Shown here: positions 1-8,158 of the stretch, piece after piece
Position numbering within the stretch: the stretch's first letter is position 1
Layout: each line of letters begins with the position of its first letter
NCBI RefSeq assembly: GCF_024105635.1
Contig: NZ_WYDQ01000001.1
Span: 3,534,501-3,598,500 of the forward strand
Reading direction: 5' to 3'
From: Oceanicola sp. 502str15
GTDB lineage: Bacteria; Pseudomonadota; Alphaproteobacteria; Rhodobacterales; Rhodobacteraceae
DNA length: 64,000 bases
Translations under genes and position numbers: made by a program
The notes under the pieces: model-generated
The model's database searches: none
What the model saw: the letters and a program-made list of their open reading frames with translations, nothing else
What the model was told of the DNA's origin: nothing

Positions 1-727
1 CGAGGTCGAAGCGGGCCTGGTGATTGTCGGGGTCGGCCTCGACGGCGGCGGTCAGCTCGGCGAGGGGGCCTGCGTTCTCGGCCTGTTTCAGCAGTTCGAT
101 CTGGGCGCGGGCGGCCTCCAGCTCGGCATTGCCGGCAAGCGAGGCGGGGGCATTGGTCAGCAGCGCCTCGGCCTGCTCGGCCTGACCGGCGGCGAGGTAG
201 GCGCGGATCAGCCCGCCGTAGGCCTGCGGGTTCTCGGCCTCTTCCTCGAGCACGCCGGCGAAGACCTCGGCGGCATCGGCAGCGGCGCCCTCTTCAAGCA
301 TCTCCTCGGCGGCGGCGATGGCATCGGCCAGCCCGCCATCGGCCTCGGGGCCCATGGCGGCGATCTTCTCGACGAATTCCTTCAGCTGGCTCTCGGGCAG
401 CGCGCCCTGAAAGCCATCGACCGGCTGGCCCTGCCAGAAGGCGTAGACCGTGGGGATCGACTGGATGCGGAGCTGCCCGGCGATGGCCTGGTTCCGGTCG
501 ACATCGACCTTGGCCATCTTCACCCGGCCCTTCTGCGCCGCGACGGCGGCTTCGAGCTGGGGGCCGAGGGTCTTGCAGGGGCCGCACCAGGTGGCCCAGA
601 AATCGACGATCACCGGCACCTCTTGCGAGGCCTCGATGACCTCTTTCATGAAGTCGGCTTCGTTCACGTCCTTGATTAGATCGTCTGCCGCGGGGGCTTC
701 GGTGTTGCCTTGGCCGAGTTCGAGCAT
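1..727 (-). CDS. Thioredoxin-fold/TPR protein, CnoX (YbbN)-like, 3' end off window
   Basis: Partial: the 3' end lies beyond base 1; about 242 residues are visible. A thioredoxin domain occupies roughly residues 18-125 with the active site WCGPC at 47-51 and the cis-Pro segment SIPTVYAF. It is followed by an Ala/Glu-rich helical region typical of the tetratricopeptide tail of CnoX/YbbN proteins, which combine redox and chaperone-holdase activity in the cytoplasm. Two starts are possible, at 739 and 727; I prefer 727 because GGAGA sits five bases before that ATG. It lies 39 bp after the stop of the coupled membrane cluster and may be its last gene or have its own promoter. The gene could also be named simply as a thioredoxin; the tail favours CnoX. 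Confidence 0.85.
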   Translation of the reverse strand, partial: MLELGQGNTEAPAADDLIKDVNEADFMKEVIEASQEVPVIVDFWATWCGPCKTLGPQLEAAVAAQKGRVKMAKVDVDRNQAIAGQLRIQSIPTVYAFWQGQPVDGFQGALPESQLKEFVEKIAAMGPEADGGLADAIAAAEEMLEEGAAADAAEVFAGVLEEEAENPQAYGGLIRAYLAAGQAEQAEALLTNAPASLAGNAELEAARAQIELLKQAENAGPLAELTAAVEADPDNHQARFDL

Positions 728-766
728 TGGGGTCTCCATTCGCTGTTGCCCGGGTAGATGGAGCAC

Positions 767-1078
767 TCAGCCCTTGTTTGCAAGGGCACCGGGCAGAGGA
801 AGGCAGCCCGTCAGCCCGGCGGGCAGCACCAGAAGCGCCCCGGCGCGGTAGAGGCGGGCGGCGAAATCGGGCTGCTTGCTCTTGAGGGTCAGGCTCACCC
901 GGTTCTGGCTGACAATCGCCGCATCCCCGGGCAGCGCGGCCAGAAAGCCGGGGCCGGGCAGCAGCACCACCGCCGCGGGCGCGGCGTCGGAAAAGCGCAT
1001 GACGAGGGCCATCACTGCCACCCATGCGACCAGCAGCAGGGGCAAGGCGAGGGCGAGGCGCTTAATAATCGTGGACAT
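767..1078 (-). CDS. Small membrane-anchored protein of unknown function
   Basis: 103 residues. One clear membrane segment lies at about residues 6-26 and a weaker hydrophobic stretch at about 79-96, giving either a short periplasmic domain on an anchor or a two-span protein. The start at 1078 is chosen because it begins just before the signal-anchor-like segment and overlaps the stop of the upstream gene by 17 bp, as expected for translational coupling. It is the last of four same-strand coupled genes that begin with a flavin oxidase at 3987. I do not recognise the family. Confidence 0.6.
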   Translation of the reverse strand: MSTIIKRLALALPLLLVAWVAVMALVMRFSDAAPAAVVLLPGPGFLAALPGDAAIVSQNRVSLTLKSKQPDFAARLYRAGALLVLPAGLTGCLPLPGALANKG

Positions 1079-2105
1079 GCTCCACCCTGTCACCGTTCTC
1101 GCGCAGGAAGGCGGCAAGATCGGCCACCTTCATCAGCATCAGCGAGCGGGTATCGCCGTAGCCCTGCCGGGTGCGGGCATAGAGCGCCCCGTCGAGCGGG
1201 GCGGGGGCGAGGGCGGTGAGCATGATGTTGTCGTTTCCGGCGATCTCCACGAAGTCGACTCCGCGACCGGCCATCTCCTGCATCAGCCCGGTCAGCGCCC
1301 GGTAGCGCGGGGTTTCGAGCACCAGCCCCTCGGGGCGGGTTTCGACCAGTTCCACCCCGTCCAGCCCTTCGATATCGGCGGGATCGGCCTGCACCACCAT
1401 GCGCAGGCGCAGCGCATCGGCCCCGACCCCGGCCACGGCCTGCTCGATCACGCCCGCATAGGCGGATTTGGCGGAGAACTCGAGGCCGAGGGCGAGGCGC
1501 CGCTCGTTGTCGCGCGGGGTGCCCTCGGAGGCGGCGGCCTGCTCGGCGATGTCGGCCTTGAAGTCCCATTTGTACCACGGCGTTTGCTGGAGGAAGGCGG
1601 CGTAGTCGCGGGCCTGCCGGGCGGAGAGATCATCGAGCACCGTATGCTCCGGCCCGCGTCGCCACGTGTAGAAGCGCCCGATGGTTTCCTCATAGGCGGC
1701 CTTCAGCATCAGCTCGGCGGTGAAGCTGACGCCGATGACGTAGATCGTCTGCTTGGTGGTCCAGTCGAAGCCGCCATGGGGCGGGGAGGCCTCGGACAGC
1801 GCACAGAGCGAGCCCCAGAAGCCGCCGACGGCGCGGAAATAGCCGAAGTCATGCGGGTCGGCCTCGGTGATGACCTGCCCGTAGTCGTCATAGGCGTGGA
1901 CGATGTGCCACTCGGGGTAGGTCATCAGGGTGCGGCCCTCGGCGCGGTGCCACTCCTCGGGCAGCAAGGAAGTGTAGTCGCTCGCCACCGTCTCGCCGCC
2001 GCGACAGGCAACCTCGACGTAGCCGACCGGGGCCAGCAGCGCGGCGATCAGCAGGATCGCCACCAGCAGCAGGCGTTTGACCCATTTCAAGAGCCAGCGG
2101 ATCAT
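1062..2105 (-). CDS. Membrane-anchored protein of unknown function (347 aa)
   Basis: 347 residues with one N-terminal membrane segment (about 8-30) after a basic start (MIRWLLKWVKRL), so the bulk is probably periplasmic. The conserved-looking stretch YPEWHIVHAYDDY (about 63-75) is rich in aromatic and acidic residues and could be part of an active or binding site. The start overlaps the stop of the preceding gene as ATGA (2102-2105), so the two are translationally coupled, and its own stop overlaps the next gene by 17 bp. No known fold was recognised. The context suggests a partner of the flavin oxidase encoded upstream in the same unit. Confidence 0.7.
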   Translation of the reverse strand: MIRWLLKWVKRLLLVAILLIAALLAPVGYVEVACRGGETVASDYTSLLPEEWHRAEGRTLMTYPEWHIVHAYDDYGQVITEADPHDFGYFRAVGGFWGSLCALSEASPPHGGFDWTTKQTIYVIGVSFTAELMLKAAYEETIGRFYTWRRGPEHTVLDDLSARQARDYAAFLQQTPWYKWDFKADIAEQAAASEGTPRDNERRLALGLEFSAKSAYAGVIEQAVAGVGADALRLRMVVQADPADIEGLDGVELVETRPEGLVLETPRYRALTGLMQEMAGRGVDFVEIAGNDNIMLTALAPAPLDGALYARTRQGYGDTRSLMLMKVADLAAFLRENGDRVEHVHDY

Positions 2106-2503
2106 TTGCGGTCCAGCACGAGGCCGGCGAAGAGGGCAAAGCCGCCGAGGCCGATGTGGGGCAGGTTGGCGAGGATCTTGAAGCCGAAGGGCAGATCGAG
2201 CACGCCATTGGTGAAGATACCCATGTCGAGGTAGCCCGAGCCGAAGGCAAGGCCCATGGCGCCATCGGCAAGGTAGAGCGCGCCGAAGAGCAGCAGGAAG
2301 ATCTTGCTGGCCCGGTGCGAGGTGAGCGCGGCCCCGAGCGCCCAGAGGGCAGAGACGAGGTGCAGGGCGTCATCGAAGATATCGAGCTCGAAGATGCCGA
2401 AGGCGAGGCCCTCGCTGTCGGTGATGCCAGGCACGTAGTTGAGCGCGGCGGCCCCGAGCAGGGCGAAGAAATAGCCGAAGGCGATGATGCGGAGTGTTGT
2501 CAT
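2102..2503 (-). CDS. Four-helix integral membrane protein of unknown function
   Basis: 133 residues, almost entirely hydrophobic, with four predicted spans (about 4-24, 43-60, 66-90 and 106-128). Its general plan resembles small DUF4383-type membrane proteins, but that is only an impression. The start at 2503 forms an ATGA overlap with the stop of the flavin oxidase and its own stop forms an ATGA overlap with the next gene, so it is coupled on both sides. A role as membrane partner or electron-transfer subunit of the oxidase is inference from position alone. Confidence 0.65.
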   Translation of the reverse strand: MTTLRIIAFGYFFALLGAAALNYVPGITDSEGLAFGIFELDIFDDALHLVSALWALGAALTSHRASKIFLLLFGALYLADGAMGLAFGSGYLDMGIFTNGVLDLPFGFKILANLPHIGLGGFALFAGLVLDRK

Positions 2504-3987
2504 AGCTGCCCCAGATAGCTGTCCCAAAGGTTGTTCCGGAGCAGCAGCCCCGGGTCGATCTCGCGTTTGCGTGCCGCGAATTCGGCGGCGCGGGGATAGG
2601 CGGTTTGCAACTGGTCGAGCGTGGCGTGCGGGCGGTAGGGCAGGTAGTAGGCCCCGCCGATGCGGTTGATGCCCTCGATCAGGGCGCGGGTCATGCGGGC
2701 CATGTCGGCCTCGCCGCGCTCGGTCATCTCCTGCGAAAAGCTCATGACGGCGGCGATGCGGGGCACGCGGGCGTAGGAGAGCCAGCTTTCGCCGTCAGTA
2801 TCGACGAAGCGCAGGGTGACGTTGAGAAACTCCTGGTAGCTGGCCGGGATCACCTCGCGGCAGACCCGGAGGAAGTCGGAGAAGCGGTCGAAGGGCACGA
2901 AATACTCGTGCAGGATGTCGGTGCGGCGTTCGTCGCGGTCATCGAGGGTGAGGACCGGCTCGTTCATCAGGGCGGAGCGGGTGGCGGCCCCGGCCATGAC
3001 CGGGGCAAAGCGGGCCTCTGTCCACCAGCGAAAGCGCTTCATCCGCTCGTTGCCGAGCTGCCATCGGTAGAGCCGGGCGGCCGCGCGGGAGGTGAGGCCG
3101 GAGGCATAGGCGGCGGGCGGCATCTCGGTGCTGTCGGGGTCGGCCCGGTAGGTGATGAGCAGCGCCTCCGACATGAAGCCCTCGCGCCCCACGTTGAGGC
3201 GGCCATAGGCCATGGGAACCTCGGGGTCGTCGACGGCGGCGCGGAAGGCGGGGGCGAAGGCCTCGGCCTCCATCCGGGTGAAGCTGGGCAGGAGGCGCTG
3301 GTTGTCGACCATGTCGACCTCCAGCTCGGTGATGAGGCCGATCAGCCCGTAGCCGCCCATCGCCATGGCGAAAAGCTCGGCGTTCTCGCTGCGGCTGGCG
3401 CTGACCAGCTCGCCATCGGGCAGGACCATGGTGAGGCGGTGCACGGTCGCGCCCATCGGGCCGTAGGGCACCGGCCAGCCGTGGGCATTGACCGAGAAGG
3501 TGGCGGCAAGGCCGAAGTCGGAGTTGGATTGCATGACGGCGGGGCTGGCGCCCACCGGGTCGAGCTGGGCGATGACCTGATGCCAGCGGGCGCCGGCGGG
3601 GGCGAGGTAGCGCCGGGCCGCGCTGTCGAGGGTGATGCGGGCGTTGTCATGGGTGATGGCGGTGCCGCCGCGCGGAATGGCCTGCCCGCCCATGGAGTGG
3701 CGCGCCGCGCCGAGGTTGACCGGGCGGCCCGCTGCGGCGGCCTCCTTCAGCTCGGCCCGCAGCGCGGCAACGAGGCTTTCGCCCGGGTCGTCGGTGAGGA
3801 TCACGTGCTTGGCGATGGGGGTCTGCGACAGGCCGGACGCGTCGTTGAGGGTGTTGGCGGCGGCTTGGGGCCCCAGCGGGCGGGTGCCTGCGAGCACCGG
3901 CACGTCGCTTTTCAGCCAGCGGGCACCGGCCACGCCCGCCGCCGCACCTGCGCCAAACACCACAGCCCTCCGGCCCAGCTTGCCCAT
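2500..3987 (-). CDS. FAD-linked oxidase of the lactone/vanillyl-alcohol oxidase type
   Basis: 495 residues. The N-terminus (GRRAVVFGAGAAAGVAGA) looks like a twin-arginine signal or anchor, so the enzyme is probably exported or membrane-tethered. The PCMH-type FAD domain follows; RHSMGGQ at 96-102 matches the place where His (H97) commonly carries covalent FAD in this superfamily. The C-terminus, ending near LLRNNLWDSYLG, resembles D-arabinono-1,4-lactone oxidase relatives. These enzymes oxidise sugar lactones, alcohols or polyols; the substrate here is unknown. The start at 3987 has GAGGACGAG just upstream; an upstream in-frame start at 4083 would add a Pro/Ala-rich leader and is less likely. 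First gene of a four-gene coupled cluster. Confidence 0.8.
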   Translation of the reverse strand: MGKLGRRAVVFGAGAAAGVAGARWLKSDVPVLAGTRPLGPQAAANTLNDASGLSQTPIAKHVILTDDPGESLVAALRAELKEAAAAGRPVNLGAARHSMGGQAIPRGGTAITHDNARITLDSAARRYLAPAGARWHQVIAQLDPVGASPAVMQSNSDFGLAATFSVNAHGWPVPYGPMGATVHRLTMVLPDGELVSASRSENAELFAMAMGGYGLIGLITELEVDMVDNQRLLPSFTRMEAEAFAPAFRAAVDDPEVPMAYGRLNVGREGFMSEALLITYRADPDSTEMPPAAYASGLTSRAAARLYRWQLGNERMKRFRWWTEARFAPVMAGAATRSALMNEPVLTLDDRDERRTDILHEYFVPFDRFSDFLRVCREVIPASYQEFLNVTLRFVDTDGESWLSYARVPRIAAVMSFSQEMTERGEADMARMTRALIEGINRIGGAYYLPYRPHATLDQLQTAYPRAAEFAARKREIDPGLLLRNNLWDSYLGQL

Positions 3988-4076
3988 CACTCGTCCTCGC
4001 TTTTGCGCTAGTCTGCCCGTGGACGCGGCGCGGGAAAACGGAAAAGCTGCCGGGGCGGCAATGTGAGGAGGCGACC

Positions 4077-4712
4077 GTGGCACAAAGGATTCTCTGTTTT
4101 GGCGATAGCAACACCTTCGGCACCCCGCCGATGGCGGTGCGGGGCGGGTATGACCGCTTTGGCCCCGAGGTGCGCTGGCCGCGGGTGATGGCGGCGGCGC
4201 TGGGCGATGTGGAGCTGATCGAGGAGGGGTTGCCGGGGCGCACGACGCAGCATGACGACCCGGTGATGGGGGCCTTCATGAACGCGCGTCCGGCGCTGCG
4301 GATGGCGCTGCGGAGCCATGCCCCGCTCGACCGGATGGTGCTGATGCTGGGGACGAACGACTGCAAGGCGCGGTTCGCGCCGAGCGCCGAGAAGATCGCT
4401 GCCGGGCTGGCCGGGCTGCTCGACATTGCGGCGAGCGCCGAGGAGGCGCCGCGCAGCCCGGGGATGAAGATCACTCTGGTTGCCCCGCCGCCGCCGGTGG
4501 AGGCCGGGCTGTTCACGGCGGAATTTGCCGGGGCGGCGGCCCTCGGTCCGGCGCTGGCCCCGGCGGTGAGGGCGCTGGCGGCGGTGCGGGGGATCGACTT
4601 TTTCGATGCCGGGGCGGTGATTTCGGTGAGCGCGGTGGATGGCATCCACTTTGCGCCCGAGGACCACGTTGCGCTGGGCCGCGCGATGGCGGCGCATCTG
4701 GGCGGCGCCTAG
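4077..4712 (+). CDS. SGNH/GDSL-family hydrolase
   Basis: 211 residues. Block I (GDSNTFG) supplies the nucleophile Ser11, block III is GTND (Asn94) and the C-terminal dyad is D188-G-I-H191, so all catalytic residues of an SGNH esterase/lipase are present. No signal peptide is visible, pointing to a cytoplasmic esterase or arylesterase acting on acylated small molecules. It starts with GTG at 4077, preceded by a strong AGGAGG. It is divergent from the flavin oxidase (89 bp between starts), and its last four bases overlap the 3' end of the convergent LacI-type regulator gene. Confidence 0.85.
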   Translation: MAQRILCFGDSNTFGTPPMAVRGGYDRFGPEVRWPRVMAAALGDVELIEEGLPGRTTQHDDPVMGAFMNARPALRMALRSHAPLDRMVLMLGTNDCKARFAPSAEKIAAGLAGLLDIAASAEEAPRSPGMKITLVAPPPPVEAGLFTAEFAGAAALGPALAPAVRALAAVRGIDFFDAGAVISVSAVDGIHFAPEDHVALGRAMAAHLGGA

Positions 4713-5725
4713 CTGCTGGCGCGGCGGGCGAGGGTGAAGCCCATGTCGATGCGGGTTTCGGGCAGAGGCGCGCCGGAGGTGGCGGCAAGGGTCAGCGCGG
4801 CGGCCTTGCGGCCAATCGCCTGCCCGTCGATGCGGATGGTGGTGAGGCCGATGCCGGAGGCCCCGACCTCGGGCACATCGCCAAAGCCGGTCACGGCGAG
4901 TTGGCCGGGCACCGACAGGCCCCGGCGGGTGGCCTCGCAGTAGCAGCCGATGGCGAGCGCGTCGGACACGCAGGCGACGGCATCGGTGTCGGGCCATTGC
5001 GCCAGCACGCGGGCCAGCCCCTCGGCGCCGTAATCGGGGCCGGTTGCCTCGGGGCGGGGCGGCAGGCGCAGGATGCGCGGGGCCTGTCCGGGGAGATGCC
5101 GGTGCAGCGCCTCGGTGTAGCCCTCGGCGCGCATCCGGGCGCGGGTGTCATGGGGGCGGTCGGTGGAGAGAAAGGCGATGTTGCGGCGGCCCGTCTCGGC
5201 CAGGTGCGCGGTGATCGCCCGCCCCGCCGCCCGGTTGGAAAAGCCGACCGCGGCAAAGATCGGCTGCTCGGGCAGCTCCCAGAGCTCGACCACGGGCAGC
5301 CGGGCGCGGGTGAGCATGTCGCGGGTTTCGGGCGTGTGCTCGGAGCTGGTGAGGATGAGCGCGTCGGGGCGGCGGCCCATGAGGGTGGCGACCAGCCCGG
5401 CCTCGGTTTCGGGCTCGTATTGGGTGGTGCCGAGCAGCAGGTGCAGCCCGCCCTCGGTGAGCCCCTCGGAGAGGCCGCGGATGGTGGAGGCGAAGGTGGG
5501 CTGGTCGAAGGTCGACACGATGGCCCCCACCACGCGGGAGCGCTGCGACGAGAGCGCCCCGGCGGTGTCGTCGCGCACATAGCCCAGCTCGGCCACGGCG
5601 GCGGCCACCTTTGCGCGGGTGTCCGGCGAGACCTTGTCGGGCGTGGAGAGCGCCCGGCTGACGGTGATCTTGCCGACGCCTGCCGCGCGGGCCACGTCGC
5701 CCATCGTCACCCATTTCTTCTGCAT
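4709..5725 (-). CDS. LacI-family transcriptional regulator
   Basis: 338 residues. The LacI-type helix-turn-helix is at the N-terminus (VTMGDVARAAGVGKITVSRAL, about residues 6-26), followed by a hinge and a periplasmic-binding-protein-like sensor domain that usually binds a sugar or related small effector. Some relatives with this layout are annotated as gluconate-type regulators. It is divergent from the dioxygenase gene at 5828, and the 102-bp gap holds two copies of a LacI-type operator (5760-5773 and 5783-5796). It therefore most likely controls itself and the dioxygenase; the effector is unknown. Confidence 0.92.
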   Translation of the reverse strand: MQKKWVTMGDVARAAGVGKITVSRALSTPDKVSPDTRAKVAAAVAELGYVRDDTAGALSSQRSRVVGAIVSTFDQPTFASTIRGLSEGLTEGGLHLLLGTTQYEPETEAGLVATLMGRRPDALILTSSEHTPETRDMLTRARLPVVELWELPEQPIFAAVGFSNRAAGRAITAHLAETGRRNIAFLSTDRPHDTRARMRAEGYTEALHRHLPGQAPRILRLPPRPEATGPDYGAEGLARVLAQWPDTDAVACVSDALAIGCYCEATRRGLSVPGQLAVTGFGDVPEVGASGIGLTTIRIDGQAIGRKAAALTLAATSGAPLPETRIDMGFTLARRASS

Positions 5726-5759
5726 GTCCGCTCCGGTGTTGACCTCACGGGAATAGCGG

Positions 5760-5796
5760 TGGTACCGATACCATGCAAGCTATGGTATCGGTACCA
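5760..5796. promoter_or_regulatory. Twin LacI-family operators
   Basis: Two near-identical 14-bp imperfect palindromes with a central CG lie in opposite orientation: TGGTACCGATACCA at 5760-5773 and TGGTATCGGTACCA at 5783-5796, with centres 23 bp apart. Together they form a larger inverted repeat (14-bp arms 5761-5774 and 5782-5795, 7-bp spacer). Even-length palindromes with a central CG are the usual LacI-family operator form. A possible -35 box TTGACC is at 5739-5744, so the first operator would cover the -10 region of the rightward promoter. Confidence 0.85.
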
Positions 5797-5827
5797 TGCG
5801 AGTCGAACGGCCCGGAGGAGGCGCGAA

Positions 5828-6724
5828 ATGCTGACGAAAGAGCAAAAAGAGTTTTACGAAGAGAACGGCTATCTGATGGTCGAGGATGTGGTGGACCCGG
5901 ATCAGCTGGCGAAGATGCAGCAGATCACCGCCGAGATGATCGACGAGGCCCGCCCGCTGACCGAGAGCGACGAGCGCTACGATCTCGACAAGGGCCATAC
6001 GGCAGACACCCCGCGCCTCACCCGGATCAAGCTGCCGCACAAGCAGAACCCCTATTTCTGGGAGATCCTGACCAAGAGCCGCGTGACCGAAGTGCTGAAC
6101 GACCTGCTCGGGCCGGACACGATCATCAACACCTCCAAGCTCAACACCAAGGCGCCGGGCGGCGGGGCGGCGGTGGAGTGGCATCAGGACTGGGCCTTCT
6201 ACCCGCATACCAACGATGACCTGCTCGCCTTCGGGCTGATGCTGGCCGATGTCGATGCGGCGAACGGGCCGCTGATGGTGATTCCGGGCAGCCACAAGGG
6301 GCCGGTGCTGAGCCACCATGTGAACGGGGTCTTTGCCGGGGCGGTCAGCCCGGAAGATCCGGCGTTTGACCTCGACAAGGCGGTGACCCTCACCGGCAAG
6401 GCAGGCAGCATGACGGTGCATCATGTGCGCACGCTGCACGGCTCGGCGCCCAACATGAGCGACCGCAACCGGCTGATCCTGTTCTACGAGCTGGCTCGCG
6501 CCGATGCCTGGCCGATCCTTGGCGCTTCGAGCTACATCCACAGCCTCGGGCAGCGGAAGTTCTGGGAAGACATCCAGAGCCGGGTGGTGACGGGGGCGCC
6601 GGTGCTGGAGCCGCGGCTGGAGAGCGTGCCGGTGCGCATGCCGCTGCCGCCCGCGCCTGACAACACCTCGATCTTCAAGACCCAGGCCACGGCGGGGCAG
6701 AAGAGCGCCTTTGCGATGAGCTGA
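5828..6724 (+). CDS. Phytanoyl-CoA dioxygenase (PhyH)-family oxygenase
   Basis: 298 residues, normal for bacterial PhyH-like Fe(II)/2-oxoglutarate oxygenases. The iron triad is visible as H119-x-D121 (EWHQDW) and H204 (LHGSAPN), and R214 in NRLILFYE is a likely 2-oxoglutarate ligand. Such enzymes hydroxylate diverse substrates, and sequence alone does not tell which. The start at 5828 has GGAGGAG eight bases upstream. It is the only gene downstream of the LacI-type operators and is followed by a hairpin at 6736-6764, so it is probably a monocistronic regulated unit. Reading frames extending further upstream run through the operator region and are not coding. Confidence 0.9.
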   Translation: MLTKEQKEFYEENGYLMVEDVVDPDQLAKMQQITAEMIDEARPLTESDERYDLDKGHTADTPRLTRIKLPHKQNPYFWEILTKSRVTEVLNDLLGPDTIINTSKLNTKAPGGGAAVEWHQDWAFYPHTNDDLLAFGLMLADVDAANGPLMVIPGSHKGPVLSHHVNGVFAGAVSPEDPAFDLDKAVTLTGKAGSMTVHHVRTLHGSAPNMSDRNRLILFYELARADAWPILGASSYIHSLGQRKFWEDIQSRVVTGAPVLEPRLESVPVRMPLPPAPDNTSIFKTQATAGQKSAFAMS

Positions 6725-6735
6725 CCCGAACGGCG

Positions 6736-6764
6736 GGAGGGTGCGCCATGGCGGTGCGCCCTCC
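6736..6764. terminator. Hairpin between convergent genes
   Basis: Arms 6736-6747 and 6753-6764 pair over 12 positions (two G-T wobbles) with a 5-base loop. There is no strong T-run, but it fills the gap between the stops of the dioxygenase (+) and the methyltransferase (-), so it may serve both. Confidence 0.55.
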
Positions 6765-6769
6765 TGCGG

Positions 6770-7618
6770 CTACTTCGACAGGCGGAAGATCATGTAGCGG
6801 TTGAAGTGGCAGAACACCTCGGCGGTGCGCTTCTGCTCGTTGAGCCGCTCGTTCAGGCGGAACAGCCGGCGCTCGCTCATCATCCGCCGAATGGCGAAGG
6901 CCAGCGCCCAGCGGGTCTTGCGGCGCTTGACCTTCAGCTCCTCGTCGACCCGGCAGACCGCATGGCCGATGACGTTGAACAGCCCCTGTTCGAGGTCGAT
7001 CGAGGGGGCGACGGACTCGGTGATGTCTTCCTCGGCCTCCACCGTCAGCCCCATGGTGGCCAGGGTTTCGCGCATGGCCGAGAGCCGGTGGCCGCCGCCG
7101 ACGGTCTGGCTGCGCTGGACGCCCCGGTAGTGCTCGGAGCGGAAGCAGTCGGCGATCAGCACCTTGCCGCCGGGCTTGAGCAGGCCGAAGGCCTCCTTCA
7201 GCGCCAGCTCATGGGGAATATACTGAAAACTCTCGGAAAACAGGCAGAGGTCGAAGCCGCCCGCGCCGGGGAAATCCTCGAACATGCATTGGTGCACGCG
7301 GGCCTCGGGGGCGTTCTGGCGGCAGCGGGAGGCGAGGAAGGGGGAGGGCACCACGATTTCGAGGTCATGGCCGAGGGCGATGAGCTTTCGGGCGGTTTCG
7401 CCCGCGCCGCCGCCGATGTCGAGAATGCGCAGGGGGCCTTGGGGGAGGTAGGAAAACAGCTTCTCGGTATAGGCGGCCTGCGCCGCGCCGAGGTTTTCGG
7501 CTGCCACCGGCAGGCCATCCCAGAGCCCGTAGTGCAGATTTTCCGCCCCGGTGAGCCAACGCATGAAGCTCAGGCCCGCATCCAGCCCGATGGCCCGCGT
7601 ATCGACTTTATGTCCCAT
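6770..7618 (-). CDS. Class I SAM-dependent methyltransferase
   Basis: 282 residues. SAM-binding motif I is LDIGGGAGE (about 65-73); later FDLCLFSESFQYIP and LLKPGGKVLIAD match motifs II-III of class I methyltransferases. The N-terminus (GLSFMRWLTGAENLHYGLWDGL) resembles small-molecule C- or O-methyltransferases of the UbiE/cyclopropane-synthase-like groups. The C-terminus is unusually basic (RRKTRWALAFAIRRMMSERR), which could bind membrane or nucleic acid. The substrate is unknown. Its start codon lies immediately after a perfect 11-bp hairpin (7620-7646) that covers the likely ribosome-binding region. Confidence 0.8.
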   Translation of the reverse strand: MGHKVDTRAIGLDAGLSFMRWLTGAENLHYGLWDGLPVAAENLGAAQAAYTEKLFSYLPQGPLRILDIGGGAGETARKLIALGHDLEIVVPSPFLASRCRQNAPEARVHQCMFEDFPGAGGFDLCLFSESFQYIPHELALKEAFGLLKPGGKVLIADCFRSEHYRGVQRSQTVGGGHRLSAMRETLATMGLTVEAEEDITESVAPSIDLEQGLFNVIGHAVCRVDEELKVKRRKTRWALAFAIRRMMSERRLFRLNERLNEQKRTAEVFCHFNRYMIFRLSK

Positions 7619-7619
7619 G

Positions 7620-7646
7620 ACACCCCGTCTAGACGAGACGGGGTGT
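7620..7646 (-). promoter_or_regulatory. Perfect hairpin at the 5' end of the methyltransferase gene
   Basis: Arms 7620-7630 and 7636-7646 are perfectly complementary over 11 bp with a 5-base loop. It lies 14 bp beyond the stop of the upstream secreted-protein gene and ends 1 bp before the methyltransferase ATG (7616-7618). There is no T-run. It could terminate the upstream operon, or hide the methyltransferase ribosome-binding site and regulate translation. Confidence 0.6.
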
Positions 7647-7660
7647 GCGGAAAAGCACGA

Positions 7661-8158
7661 TCAGCGCATGTCGGTCGCGCAGGCCCCGCCCTTGTGACAT
7701 GTCAGCACCCGGCCGAGGTCGGCCCGGGTGGGCTTGCTGTAGATCTGGCTGCTGCAGGCGTCCGACTCGACGCGCAGCCCGCCCGAAGTTTCCTGCACCG
7801 CCATCAGCAACTGCCCGGCGCCCGGCCAGCCGCCGCACCACGAGGCGGCGCAGGTGAGGACGACGGTGACGGGGGTGTCGATCGGGGTGGCAAAGCCGCC
7901 CCGGCCAAGCTGCATGCCCTGCAGGCGGGCCTTCACCCGCACCGGCTTGGGCGTGGCCTGGCTGCCGGGGGCGGGCCGCTTGCGGCGCACGGTTTCCTGC
8001 GCGGTGAGGGTGCCGTGGACGATGCGATAGCGGGCCTCGGCGTCGCGGGCCTGGGTGTAGATGCGCACCGGGTCTGGCCGCAGGCAGGAGAGCGCCACGG
8101 CGGGCACGGCAGAGAGGCTGGCGGCGGTGAGGGCCAGGGCGGCGGCGATGATCTTCAT
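7661..8158 (-). CDS. Secreted protein of unknown function
   Basis: 165 residues with a classical signal peptide (cleavage after about residue 22, AVA|LS) and five Cys in the predicted mature chain ([31 protein letters not shown] region), suggesting a disulphide-stabilised periplasmic protein. No family recognised. Its ATG overlaps the rppH stop as ATGA (8155-8158), so it is co-translated with rppH. The start at 8158 is chosen because it gives the signal peptide; longer frames extend into rppH. Confidence 0.65.
   Translation of the reverse strand: MKIIAAALALTAASLSAVPAVALSCLRPDPVRIYTQARDAEARYRIVHGTLTAQETVRRKRPAPGSQATPKPVRVKARLQGMQLGRGGFATPIDTPVTVVLTCAASWCGGWPGAGQLLMAVQETSGGLRVESDACSSQIYSKPTRADLGRVLTCHKGGACATDMR

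Noticed and set aside
4901..5827. Long upstream extension of the dioxygenase frame
   Set aside because: The frame is open through the opposite-strand LacI gene and operators; the ATG at 5828 with GGAGGAG is the real start.
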